Source: a virus
DNA length: 34,139 bases
Strand: one strand, 5' to 3'
Virus record (IMG/VR): IMGVR_UViG_3300028920_000182
Coordinates: 1-34,139 of that record
Notes under the pieces: generated by a model
The model's database searches: none
What the model was told of the DNA's origin: nothing
Seen by the model: only the letters and a program-made list of their open reading frames with translations
Program-made: the position numbers and the translations under genes
Part shown: positions 9,028 through 16,073 of the stretch, one piece after another
How the letters are laid out: each line of letters opens with the position of its first letter
Numbering within the stretch: position 1 is the stretch's first letter

Positions 9028-10146
9028 TTATGCTGGATTTGCTTCAGGTAAAATAGGGTCAGGGTCTGGTGGAACAATAGTTCCCGAACCAACTCCATAA
9101 CCACACGCCACATAATCGCATTCTACATAATTAACTTCTACATAACAATTATCTTCACAATCATTTTCACTTATTGAAAGTTGAATTGAAAAATATTCAT
9201 CTGTGCAAGTCGGCTCATCTATGTTTAAGTTTTGAAGTCCAAAGTTATTAGCGTTTTGAAGTGCAATCGTTTCGCTGTCCCTTGTTACCTTGTTAATATT
9301 TTTATATTTCTGTATCTTGTTTAATTGAAGTGTATTATTTATGAATAAGTAATGTGCGAAATAACTCAAAGTAAATGGAAAACCAACAAAGAATTTAGGT
9401 TCTGCAAAAGCTGTTAAGAATTTAGTATCTCTACTGAAACTCATTTCATATTGCTCCATAATGTTATTGTAAATCAATCTCGGTGGTTGCAAAGCTGAAT
9501 AAAGATATTGCCAATAACTTGAAGCTGTTAGCCAAGACCCTTCGTAATCCTTCCAAACTTCCCTGTATTGAATATAAAACAACCCGCTATTGCTCAAATC
9601 CTGCGTTATCGGGTAGTCATAATCTATTTGGTTAATCTTAGAACAGATATTTCTTAATGCACTTGAAATATTAATCGTTACAAGTCCTGTGCTGTCTGGT
9701 GTGCCTAATAGATAATGTTCATATTCGGTATAATTTACATAGCCATAAAACAATTTAACTTGCACCTCATAATTTTTTCTATCTATTGCTACATTCACAA
9801 AGCCACCCGAAGTATCTGAAATATAATCAATATCAACATCAATATAATTAACCCCATCAGTTCCTATTCCTATATCAGTTATTGTCCCACTATCTGCATA
9901 CACACCTGAACTCAAATAAACACTTGAACCAAGTGAAAATGTTATTAATCCTAATGATTTAATTCTGCAATAACTTGAACCATTATCAGTTACGGTATAT
10001 ACTGAAATATCTTTACGTTGAAATTCAAACATTGTAGGATTGCGAATTGCGTTTAATGTTAGAGCAAAGTCATCTATCAAAATGCTTTCCGTTGGAATTG
10101 ACAACTGAACTAATATCTCGGGCTTTGTTATTATTTGGATTGCCAT
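9028..10146 (-). CDS. Tail structural protein
   Basis: This 372-residue protein is beta-rich and has many Tyr, Asn and Ser residues, as virion proteins often do. It contains paired-strand stretches (VQVKLFYGYVNYTEYEHY, near residue 130) and a C-terminal region rich in Cys (about residues 310-355), ending in a Pro/Asp-rich tail (PPDPDPILPEANPA). It lies between the neck-type protein and the tail-tip genes, overlapping the former by 16 bases. It might be a tail tube, distal tail or fibre-like component; position alone does not decide. No enzyme motif is seen. Confidence 0.6.
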   Translation of the reverse strand: MAIQIITKPEILVQLSIPTESILIDDFALTLNAIRNPTMFEFQRKDISVYTVTDNGSSYCRIKSLGLITFSLGSSVYLSSGVYADSGTITDIGIGTDGVNYIDVDIDYISDTSGGFVNVAIDRKNYEVQVKLFYGYVNYTEYEHYLLGTPDSTGLVTINISSALRNICSKINQIDYDYPITQDLSNSGLFYIQYREVWKDYEGSWLTASSYWQYLYSALQPPRLIYNNIMEQYEMSFSRDTKFLTAFAEPKFFVGFPFTLSYFAHYLFINNTLQLNKIQKYKNINKVTRDSETIALQNANNFGLQNLNIDEPTCTDEYFSIQLSISENDCEDNCYVEVNYVECDYVACGYGVGSGTIVPPDPDPILPEANPA

Positions 10147-10613
10147 TGTTTAAATATTTTATTAATTTCTAATTTTTCCTCTTCCATAAATTGCTTAGCT
10201 ATTTCAGTTGTCATCTTTTGCATTTCTTCATCGCTGAAAACACTTGACACTGGTTTTACAAATCCATTAAACGTGTGTCCTGTCCTGTATTGAAATGAAC
10301 CGCTTTCAGCTATTTTCCTACATACTAAATAAGCAAATGAACGTCTGCGAGCTTCACTCTCAAAACTTATACCTTTGTCTATTGACCATTGATAAATAAC
10401 ATTTGAAGGAGGAACGCCACCAGCACCTCTCCCTCTGTCAAGATATTCAACGTGGTCTGCTCCATATACAACTAATTTAGTTGGTGTCGCTTCATAACCA
10501 AACTCTTTTAAAGTTTCGCCACTTGCCTTTTGTCCTGCTTCAATGTGAAACTTCTTCAACTTACTTACAAAGTCATTGCCATATTTCTCTAATGTAGGTT
10601 GAAAGTTTAACAT
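10131..10613 (-). CDS. HK97 gp10-like neck / tail-completion protein
   Basis: The 160-residue protein has the layout of the HK97 gp10-like family: an N-terminal helix, a central LDRGRGAGGVPPSNVIYQWSIDKGI segment (residues ~58-82, Gly-rich turn, PP, then a Trp-containing helix), a helix with R-R-x-FAYLVCRKIAESG, and a C-terminal amphipathic helix. These proteins sit at the head-tail junction. Overlaps of 7 and 16 bases with the flanking genes indicate translational coupling. Family call rests on the visible motif order. Confidence 0.7.
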   Translation of the reverse strand: MLNFQPTLEKYGNDFVSKLKKFHIEAGQKASGETLKEFGYEATPTKLVVYGADHVEYLDRGRGAGGVPPSNVIYQWSIDKGISFESEARRRSFAYLVCRKIAESGSFQYRTGHTFNGFVKPVSSVFSDEEMQKMTTEIAKQFMEEEKLEINKIFKQWQSK

Positions 10614-11062
10614 AAGTCATCTAAATTTAATACTTTAATTTTCATTTCACACGTTACACCTGCAACAAAATCAGTGAACATCTGTAATTGTGGTGTTTCA
10701 GTTACTTTGATTTGCCAAGTCTCGTTAGTTCTGAACGTTTTTACATTATTAACTGAATAATCTCTTAACGCTTTGATAAAAGTGTATAACTTCGCTTTCA
10801 TCTCTTGCACGTGTCCATCGTTTGTCGCACTAACAGGATTTAAATAATCTTTTTGTTCTAATGATTTTAACATTGCAAAACTCAAATCTATTGTCCTGAA
10901 CTGGCTCTCATTTGGAAAATCTAAATAATTCTCAACAATGTTAAACATAAAGACGGCTGGGTATGTCGCATTTAAAGATTTATAGTTTTGCAACCAGCCC
11001 TCGCCATAATAAAACGACAACTCTAAGTCATCGCATATTCCTTTGATAATACTATAATACAT
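10607..11062 (-). CDS. Possible tail terminator protein
   Basis: This 151-residue alpha/beta protein lies just upstream of the gp10-like gene. It ends in a strand-rich segment (FTDFVAGVTCEMKIKVLNLDDLC) like those seen in small tail-completion proteins of Bacteroidota phages. No catalytic residues stand out. Overlap of 11 bases with the 169-residue gene and 7 bases with the gp10-like gene places it in the structural operon. Role is inferred from position and size. Confidence 0.5.
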   Translation of the reverse strand: MYYSIIKGICDDLELSFYYGEGWLQNYKSLNATYPAVFMFNIVENYLDFPNESQFRTIDLSFAMLKSLEQKDYLNPVSATNDGHVQEMKAKLYTFIKALRDYSVNNVKTFRTNETWQIKVTETPQLQMFTDFVAGVTCEMKIKVLNLDDLC

Positions 11063-11561
11063 TTTGTTTCATTTTTATGTAAGTAGAATAATTTACATCT
11101 AATTCTTTTTTTACCATTAAGACAAAGTCATATAATTTCATTTTCTTAACCGCCTCGTGTTTTGTAATATCTCCTTTGGCTATTATATCAATAAGTGAAA
11201 TCCAAGAATAGTCATCTTGCAAAGATACACTCGCTTTGTCAGGTATTCTAAACTTATCACCAATCTCTTTAATCTTATTTAAAAATTTTTCCATTTGCTC
11301 AATATATGATTTTGCAGTTTTTAAAATTAAATACGATTTGCAAATATATAACTTTTTTTTTGAAATGCAAGAAAAATTATTAATTAATTCACAAGAAAAA
11401 TAATAATTAGCATAATTAGTGCCGTTGATAAACAGCTCAACAGAACACTCGCCAATGTCTTCAGGTGCTTCGTTAAACATTATCTCGCCTTTGAATTCGG
11501 ATAGTTCATTGCACCTTAATAATGGTTGTATTTCAAAAAATGGCTTATCGTTTATTTTCAT
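11052..11561 (-). CDS. Hypothetical protein of the structural operon
   Basis: The 169-residue protein is not recognised. Its first half is strand-rich with several Cys residues (C17, C39, C57), and its second half is helical (residues ~85-165, ending MVKKELDVNYSTYIKMKQNVL). The gene overlaps both neighbours by 4 to 11 bases. A head-tail connector or an assembly factor is possible from position only. Confidence 0.55.
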   Translation of the reverse strand: MKINDKPFFEIQPLLRCNELSEFKGEIMFNEAPEDIGECSVELFINGTNYANYYFSCELINNFSCISKKKLYICKSYLILKTAKSYIEQMEKFLNKIKEIGDKFRIPDKASVSLQDDYSWISLIDIIAKGDITKHEAVKKMKLYDFVLMVKKELDVNYSTYIKMKQNVL

Positions 11562-11950
11562 AGTTTATTAAATAAACATATTTGTATTTTATCTTTTAAT
11601 CCAACATAATCTATTTCACATTCAATTTTTTGACTTTTTAAGTTATGATTAATATGTTTAGTAATTATTTCAAATAATTCATTTGCTTGATTTTTTGCTA
11701 ACGCCTCTTTTATTGGAAAATTTGACATTTCTGCAATTTTTTTTTGTCTTTTTTTCTCAAAATATTCTTTTATTGGATTTTCAAACTCTGGAATATATGG
11801 AATTTCTATTTCTTTCGTTCCACTCCAAACTTGTTCGCATGATGCTTTTATAGATTTTTTCATCATTATCTTTTCTTTTTCTTCCAACCAAATTTGTGCT
11901 TGTGCTTCTAATTTGTCAATCCTTTTTTCTAATTCTTCAATTTTATTCAT
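11558..11950 (-). CDS. Hypothetical coiled-coil protein after TerL
   Basis: The 130-residue protein begins with a heptad-type coiled coil (KIEELEKRIDKLEAQAQIWLEEKEK, residues 3-27), followed by a charged middle and a short beta-like end. It lies two bases after the terminase large subunit, where many phages carry the portal gene, but it is far too small to be one. Function unknown; it might assist packaging or head-tail joining. Confidence 0.55.
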   Translation of the reverse strand: MNKIEELEKRIDKLEAQAQIWLEEKEKIMMKKSIKASCEQVWSGTKEIEIPYIPEFENPIKEYFEKKRQKKIAEMSNFPIKEALAKNQANELFEIITKHINHNLKSQKIECEIDYVGLKDKIQICLFNKL

Positions 11951-11952
11951 AT

Positions 11953-13137
11953 TTAATTATATTTTTGTTTATAACTTTGGTGCATACTTTCACCTGCTAA
12001 TTGGCTTTTTATTCCAACACTTGAACTTCTATCCTCAATGGCATAGCGTGTTGCGTCGACGCTGTGGTCTTCTCCACAAAACTTACCTGTAAATTGTCCT
12101 TGCTTATTTAATTCGTGTGTCAATTCTCTAAACTCTTTAATTACATTAATTGAGTTCTTTGTTATGTGTATCTTTTTACCTTGTAAATAACTAATTCCAG
12201 CAGATACAGAACCAGCTCGTTTCTTTGCTTGATAAACATTAACTCCATTAGCGAGTAATTCAGTAATCATTCTGCGGTCTTCACTATCTGCGTAAATTCT
12301 GCTATTATTATGTTCTTTGACTTTGTTAATTAATTCCAATGTGTTTAATCCACTACGATAAAACATTTCTTCAATATAAATATTGTCATCATAATCTGCG
12401 ACTTTAACCATACAACTCGGTGCTACATATCCAAAGTCAAGTCCATACGTAAATTTAGCGTCTGTTGGAAAGTCATCAATAAGTATTATCTGCTCGGGAC
12501 TGAAAACAACACCCTCACTGCTCCCATATTCGCAATCAATATGTATCTTTTTAAAATTCTTATCTTTGGAAGCTCTTAACTTAATCCTCTCAACTTCATA
12601 ACTCGGCAAATATGGATTGTCTAAGTAATTTGATTTAATTACTATATTGTCTTTGTAAAATTCCAACCAGTCCTCTAACCAAAACTTACGTGTCGGATTA
12701 AAGTCGGCAAGTATTATCTCGCTACGTCTTGCCAATTCGTCCCATACATCTTTTTTCAATGAATTTACCTCGTTGCCATAAAGTAAATAACGCCTTGCTC
12801 CAAGTGCTTTGTCTATCCTATCGGCAGAAAAAAACTCAATTATAGAACCATTTGGAAAACTAAAAAATGATTTACTTAAATTAAATGGTATGTTTCCTGT
12901 CAATTCCATACTTTCCAAAATGGTCTTTGCATATCTAATTACTCCAATATCTAAATGTGGTTTGCTCTCAGATACAATAGTGAATATTTTATTCTTTTGC
13001 TTTATTGCTAAATAGATAATAAATATCATTGTGTCAAACGTTTTCGAACTTCCACTTCCCCCCTTATGAATTATGCAGTTTTTACCACTTTCAAAAGCAT
13101 TATTTGTCTTGACAAATATATTAGCCGTGTTTAACAT
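11953..13137 (-). CDS. terL: Terminase large subunit
   Basis: The 394-residue protein is a PBSX/Terminase_3-type packaging motor. Walker A is GGSGSSKT (residues 26-33); the acidic residue of RRYLLYGNEVNSL is the likely Walker B/catalytic Glu of the ATPase. The C-terminal RNase H-like nuclease shows its three acidic motifs: YGLDFGY (Asp), IYADSEDRRM (Asp) and EDHSVDATRYAIED near the end. It cuts concatemeric DNA and pumps it into the prohead through the portal. It overlaps the small subunit by 7 bases. Length is normal for the family. Confidence 0.95.
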   Translation of the reverse strand: MLNTANIFVKTNNAFESGKNCIIHKGGSGSSKTFDTMIFIIYLAIKQKNKIFTIVSESKPHLDIGVIRYAKTILESMELTGNIPFNLSKSFFSFPNGSIIEFFSADRIDKALGARRYLLYGNEVNSLKKDVWDELARRSEIILADFNPTRKFWLEDWLEFYKDNIVIKSNYLDNPYLPSYEVERIKLRASKDKNFKKIHIDCEYGSSEGVVFSPEQIILIDDFPTDAKFTYGLDFGYVAPSCMVKVADYDDNIYIEEMFYRSGLNTLELINKVKEHNNSRIYADSEDRRMITELLANGVNVYQAKKRAGSVSAGISYLQGKKIHITKNSINVIKEFRELTHELNKQGQFTGKFCGEDHSVDATRYAIEDRSSSVGIKSQLAGESMHQSYKQKYN

Positions 13138-13490
13138 TTTGGAGTGTTGATTTGAACTTTAATCTCTTTGTCATCTGTGTCGTTATTCTTAACCATTGAC
13201 AACGCTTCTAATTCTTGTTTGTTAGAACAGAGTTTATATAGTGCTATTTGTGCTGAGAAGTTATTGTCTTTATACCATTTGCCTCTTAGGTTGTTCTTAA
13301 TAGCAATTTTGTTTTTTTCAATCTTATCTTTTAATTCGTTGTATTCGTTGCAGTCAATAGGAAAGTGTCTGTAAAAAGTAGTCTTGTCGCAAGGAAGCAT
13401 TGCCACTATATCCTCAATGAAAATAATCATTGAACTTTTAGTAACGATGTCCAATGCTTCATTAAACAATTTTTTCTTATCATATGCCAT
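13131..13490 (-). CDS. terS: Terminase small subunit-like DNA-binding protein
   Basis: The 119-residue protein sits directly upstream of terL and overlaps it by 7 bases. Residues 24-42 (FIEDIVAMLPCDKTTFYRHF) resemble a helix-turn-helix with a TetR-like 'TTFYRHF' recognition helix. Helices follow (LKDKIEKNKIAIKNNLRGKW) that could mediate ring assembly. Small subunits recognise the packaging site. The start has a strong promoter whose -7 box is only seven bases away. Role is well supported by position and the HTH. Confidence 0.75.
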   Translation of the reverse strand: MAYDKKKLFNEALDIVTKSSMIIFIEDIVAMLPCDKTTFYRHFPIDCNEYNELKDKIEKNKIAIKNNLRGKWYKDNNFSAQIALYKLCSNKQELEALSMVKNNDTDDKEIKVQINTPKC

Positions 13491-13497
13491 AATTCTG

Positions 13498-13528
13498 CAA
13501 AGATAATCATTTTTAATTAAATAACAAA
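13498..13528 (-). promoter_or_regulatory. Promoter of the terminase/tail operon
   Basis: The minus strand reads TTTG, exactly 19 bases, TATCTTTG: a perfect match to the Bacteroidota housekeeping consensus. The ATG of terS lies seven bases downstream of the -7 box, so the transcript should start at or just before the ATG. It is the only clear promoter before the 10-kb block of overlapping packaging and tail genes. Confidence 0.8.
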
Positions 13529-13554
13529 ATTAATTTATTTTTTTCGCAATTTTA

Positions 13555-13603
13555 ACGGCTCTTTAACTCTTTATTAGTGCAATTAAAACTGCACTAATGC
13601 CGT
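13555..13603 (-). other. Stem-loop below the 106-residue gene
   Basis: ATTAGTGCA (13573-13581) and TGCACTAAT (13590-13598) form a perfect 9-bp stem with an 8-base loop. ACGGC (13555-13559) and GCCGT (13599-13603) can extend it with a bulge. No U-run follows on the minus strand, so a classical intrinsic terminator is doubtful. It lies between the 106-residue gene and the terminase promoter. Confidence 0.6.
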
Positions 13604-13604
13604 A

Positions 13605-13963
13605 GTTGGCAGCAATATTAAGACTGTCGTAAAATTCGTTCATATTCCTTTTCTTCGGATTCATTAATTATTAAGGGTAAACAATAGTGCCGTGATATTG
13701 GTTTGCCATGTATACAGTATGCTTGTTTACCTAATCGCATCGTTTTTAATGTCTTATATTTAGTTGGAATTTGAACACCCTTTTCCCATTGCTCATCTCC
13801 ACTTGTATTGCCAAGCCACACCTCTCCTTTTTTTAATTCATGAGAGCATGAGGTATGTTTATAGGCATCCTCAGTAAAATATTTTTCGGTTATCCACTCA
13901 TAACCCGGACGAGCAACAATTTTATCACATTCACACATAATTTCTAAAAATACTGCTGCCAAC
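13605..13963. repeat. 10-bp inverted repeat bracketing one gene
   Basis: GTTGGCAGCA at 13605-13614 and its exact reverse complement TGCTGCCAAC at 13954-13963 flank the 106-residue gene, one at its stop codon and one 15 bases before its ATG. The arrangement resembles an inserted gene cassette, but no transposase or integrase is present. Confidence 0.6.
13618..13938 (-). CDS. Hypothetical protein in IR-flanked cassette
   Basis: I place the start at the ATG at 13938 (106 residues), because it follows the A-rich AAATT leader typical of this region; a longer TTG-started reading to 13965 would run through the flanking inverted repeat. The protein has dispersed Cys/His residues (CECDK, SCSHELKKGEVW, YCIHGKP, RHYC) that could bind zinc, and a basic middle. 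No family recognised. It has fewer Asn/Lys-rich AT codons than its neighbours and lies between structured non-coding stretches, suggesting acquisition as a unit. Confidence 0.65.
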   Translation of the reverse strand: MCECDKIVARPGYEWITEKYFTEDAYKHTSCSHELKKGEVWLGNTSGDEQWEKGVQIPTKYKTLKTMRLGKQAYCIHGKPISRHYCLPLIINESEEKEYERILRQS

Positions 13964-13965
13964 AA

Positions 13966-14045
13966 TCAATAAACCCAATGCAGCAAGGCAGCGTTTTGCT
14001 TCGTTTATAGTGCAGTGGGTTGCTGCACTGTGTTTATTTTTACCG
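13966..14045. repeat. Structured spacer with nested inverted repeats
   Basis: AGTGCAG (14009-14015) and CTGCACT (14023-14029) form a perfect 7-bp stem; AACCCA (13972-13977) pairs with TGGGTT (14016-14021), and GGCAGC motifs recur. The stems share bases, so alternative folds are possible. The same AGTGCA/TGCACT core occurs in the stem at 13573-13598, on the other side of the 106-residue gene. No U-run for a terminator is present. Confidence 0.5.
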
Positions 14046-14273
14046 TTATTTCTTATACGTATCAACAACAAACGTAACATTCCCTTCAAGTCCTTTTAAC
14101 ATCTGAAACTTCAATTGCTCTTTGCCCTGATAGTCTGTTAATAACTCTTTGTTGTCAGCTATAAACTGATTAAAGTCTGCAATACTTATTACTCCGCCAC
14201 CGATTACAAAGTCGGGTGCTTTTTCGTGTTTCTTAAATGTTCTTATTCCTGAAATGTAAATTTTTTCTACCAT
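14046..14273 (-). CDS. Hypothetical protein
   Basis: The 75-residue protein is not recognised. It starts with a predicted strand (MVEKIYISGIRTF), has a glycine-rich turn (DFVIGGGVISIADF) and ends with another strand (VTFVVDTYKK), so it should be a small alpha/beta domain. It follows the 79-residue gene by three bases, in the operon served by the promoter at 14544-14575, and is the last gene before the structured spacer. Confidence 0.6.
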   Translation of the reverse strand: MVEKIYISGIRTFKKHEKAPDFVIGGGVISIADFNQFIADNKELLTDYQGKEQLKFQMLKGLEGNVTFVVDTYKK

Positions 14274-14276
14274 AAT

Positions 14277-14516
14277 TTAATTTATTGATTTGTAAATTTT
14301 TTCTCCATTAACTAACGAAACTTTTGCTGGCGGAAATGTCCTTATAGAAGATGTGCCTAATATTTCATTTTTAAAAGAAACCCAAGATTTGTAAACCAGC
14401 GTTCCATTTTGTAAATAGTTTTTTAATTTTTTGTTTTCAATTCGTTGTTTTTCTTTATACTCTTTAAAAGGCATCTCTTTGGGTCTTTTAATAATAAAGT
14501 TTAATAAATTTTCCAT
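14277..14516 (-). CDS. Hypothetical basic protein
   Basis: This 79-residue, Lys-rich protein has a charged N-terminal half (KRPKEMPFKEYKEKQRIENKKLKNYLQNG) and a C-terminal half with Pro and short strands. No family recognised. It is the first gene downstream of a consensus promoter and shares a transcript with the 75-residue gene three bases after it. Confidence 0.6.
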   Translation of the reverse strand: MENLLNFIIKRPKEMPFKEYKEKQRIENKKLKNYLQNGTLVYKSWVSFKNEILGTSSIRTFPPAKVSLVNGEKIYKSIN

Positions 14517-14543
14517 ATTTGATTTTTATTTTAATTGTTTCTA

Positions 14544-14575
14544 CAAAAGTAATAATTCTTTTTTAATCCACCAAA
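14544..14575 (-). promoter_or_regulatory. Consensus Bacteroidota promoter
   Basis: The minus strand reads TTTG, 20 bases, TACTTTTG, followed by a leader of 27 bases with the A-rich ATAAAAATCAAATATG start context of the 79-residue gene. It lies just after the stop codon of the zinc-ribbon gene and would drive 14516-14046. Confidence 0.65.
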
Positions 14576-14581
14576 TTTAAT

Positions 14582-14734
14582 TTAAAGTTTTTTGAATTTA
14601 TCTTTAACAAATCTACAATATTCACAGAAATATTTGTTTTCTTTTGGGTTCATTGGTTTGATCAACTCTTTCATTTCTCTCCCACACTTCGGACATATAT
14701 TGTCCTGCTTTATTAGTTTTGGTTTCATTTTCAT
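14582..14734 (-). CDS. Small zinc-ribbon protein
   Basis: I choose the ATG at 14734 (50 residues), since the leader AACAAATAATATG precedes it; a reading extended to 14806 would run through a repeated leader and the neighbouring ORF. Two CxxC knuckles are visible, CPKC at residues 14-17 and CEYC at 37-40, the standard four-ligand zinc ribbon, in a Lys-rich chain. It could bind nucleic acid or a protein; nothing more specific can be said. Confidence 0.7.
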   Translation of the reverse strand: MKMKPKLIKQDNICPKCGREMKELIKPMNPKENKYFCEYCRFVKDKFKKL

Positions 14735-14765
14735 ATTATTTGTTTTAATTGTTTTTATTTCATAG

Positions 14766-14915
14766 TTAGCGAACATACCTTGCGTGAGCTTGGCAGAAAG
14801 TCCCAAACTCTGTTCGAATTATTACGCTTGGGTGGCATCCACATACATCGCATTTAGCAAGGTACGATTCGCTAACATCGGCTATATAACCAATGCTTCG
14901 TTTATCGCTTCTATA
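14766..14915 (-). pseudogene. Zinc-binding ORF without a usual start codon
   Basis: An open frame of 49 codons ending at TAA 14766-14768 encodes YLAKCDVCGCHPSVI followed by RTEFGTFCQAHARYVR. CxxC, a further Cys and FGTFC-x-x-H strongly resemble a real zinc-finger protein of phages. Yet there is no ATG, GTG or TTG in frame after the upstream TGA; only ATT/ATA codons occur. It is therefore either 5'-broken, started at a rare codon, or separated by one lost or gained base from the 40-residue ORF just upstream. An imperfect inverted repeat (GTTAGCGAA...TACCTTGC at one end, its complement at the other) brackets the frame. Confidence 0.5.
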
Positions 14916-15004
14916 TCACTTAGTTCAATGGCGTAGTTGCATTTATTCAACCCTGCTGCATCTATTTTGCTTTTCAGCATTTTCAAACATTCTGTTGGTG
15001 TCAT
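14882..15004 (-). CDS. Very small hypothetical protein (40 residues)
   Basis: Reading from the ATG at 15004 gives MTPTECLKMLKSKIDAAGL, then an acidic end (IELSDIEAINEALVI) and TAG at 14882-14884. The leader AACAATTAAAATATAAAGAT resembles those of its neighbours. It is helical and not recognised. The zinc-binding frame downstream overlaps its 3' end in the -1 frame, so the pair could once have been one gene. Confidence 0.5.
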   Translation of the reverse strand: MTPTECLKMLKSKIDAAGLNKCNYAIELSDIEAINEALVI

Positions 15005-15022
15005 ATCTTTATATTTTAATTG

Positions 15023-15250
15023 TTAAATTGCATTTTTGCCGCCACATAATTCATTGAGTTGTTTATATAATTTTATTCCAGTTTCATACCATTTTAATTG
15101 TTCTTTTATTGCATTTATTTTAATTTTCTTTATTCTTGATGCAGAATTTCCCCATTCTTTCAGTTGCTCATCATTACCTATGCAAAATTCTTTACAACCT
15201 ATTTTATCATATAACTCTATATAAATTTTTTCTAATTCTTTTTTTATCAT
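15023..15250 (-). CDS. Hypothetical helical protein
   Basis: The 75-residue Lys/Glu-rich protein has two amphipathic helices (residues 1-30 and 40-68) and two cysteines near residues 19-23 (CKEFC) plus one near the end. No family recognised. It begins after a 32-base leader that repeats almost exactly ahead of the zinc-ribbon gene at 14734. Confidence 0.6.
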   Translation of the reverse strand: MIKKELEKIYIELYDKIGCKEFCIGNDEQLKEWGNSASRIKKIKINAIKEQLKWYETGIKLYKQLNELCGGKNAI

Positions 15251-15282
15251 ATCTTCATTTGTTTATTGTTTTTATTTCGTAG

Positions 15283-15498
15283 TTAAAAATCACTATATAT
15301 ACATTTGTAATTATATCCTAACTTATCTATAAAGTGCAATACAAATGATACTACCTTATTCTCTGCTACTATCATCAGAAATTTGCCTCCTATCTTGCCT
15401 TCTATTCCATATTCTTTTTCTTTGTATGCTTCGTTATTAAGAGTTATTTCGTATATCTCTCCGTAATTGTATATTTCTCCTTCTTTGAATTTATTCAT
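15283..15498 (-). CDS. Hypothetical small beta-rich protein
   Basis: The 71-residue protein reads as alternating strands (GEIYNYGEIYEITL, KFLMIVAENKVVSFVLHF), possibly a small beta-barrel. Its TAA stop is part of the repeated leader of the next gene. No relatives recognised; the start follows an A-rich leader without Shine-Dalgarno sequence. Confidence 0.6.
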   Translation of the reverse strand: MNKFKEGEIYNYGEIYEITLNNEAYKEKEYGIEGKIGGKFLMIVAENKVVSFVLHFIDKLGYNYKCIYSDF

Positions 15499-15525
15499 AT
15501 TATTTTATTTTTAATTTATTTTTAA

Positions 15526-15735
15526 TTATTTAATAATTTCATCATTCCAGTTTATTTTACAAATATATTTCCTGCAATGAGGACAATATAATTGATACAT
15601 ATAACTTGCATCAGACCTCTCATTTGATATGAGTTGTAATTCGTTATTACAACAAGGTATAACATTTTCCAATAATTTATATAAATCTTTACTAATTTCT
15701 TGTTTTGTTTTGTAATGTTTTATTATATTTTTCAT
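15526..15735 (-). CDS. Small zinc-ribbon protein
   Basis: The 69-residue protein has an N-terminal Lys-rich helix and two cysteine pairs, CC at residues 28-29 (VIPCCNNELQL) and CPHC at 51-54 followed by C59 (YCPHCRKYICKINW). This fits a metal-binding ribbon. It belongs to the run of small zinc proteins in this part of the genome. Role unknown, perhaps modulation of host transcription, as small phage zinc proteins sometimes do; that is a guess. Confidence 0.65.
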   Translation of the reverse strand: MKNIIKHYKTKQEISKDLYKLLENVIPCCNNELQLISNERSDASYMYQLYCPHCRKYICKINWNDEIIK

Positions 15736-15790
15736 AATTTTTATTTTTAATTGTTAAATAATTGTTTATATTTAGTAGTTAGCGGTAATA

Positions 15791-16024
15791 CTACGAATGT
15801 GCTTCAAAAACTTGATTATCTCTTAATCGTATTTGCTCTCTTATCTTTTCGGCTAATTCTTCCACTTCATCAGAATAAAAACAAATTACAGTTCCGTCAT
15901 CCTTCTTTAGTGCTATCGGTAAGGCGTTTGCGTATGTGTCAAACAGTTTCTTAAATAGTTCTTTTCTGTGGCTGTCATTTAAAATAGCCTCTCTTTGTTT
16001 TTGATAATATTTTTGGTATTTCAT
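15791..16024 (-). CDS. Hypothetical helical protein
   Basis: The 77-residue protein has a basic N-terminal helix (MKYQKYYQKQREAILNDSHRKELFKKLF), a short central strand (TVICFYSDE) and a charged C-terminal helix (EVEELAEKIREQIRLRDNQ). Not recognised. It is 49 bases downstream of the lysozyme-like gene and probably in its operon. Confidence 0.6.
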   Translation of the reverse strand: MKYQKYYQKQREAILNDSHRKELFKKLFDTYANALPIALKKDDGTVICFYSDEVEELAEKIREQIRLRDNQVFEAHS

Positions 16025-16073
16025 TCTATTTATATTTTGTTGTTAATAATCGCACTGGTTATAGCCGTAGCCG

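Noticed and set aside
13573-14029. Hairpins at 13573-13598 and 14009-14029 as integron attC sites
   Set aside because: Core sequences do not match GTTRRRY/RYYYAAC, and no integrase is seen; reported only as unexplained repeats.
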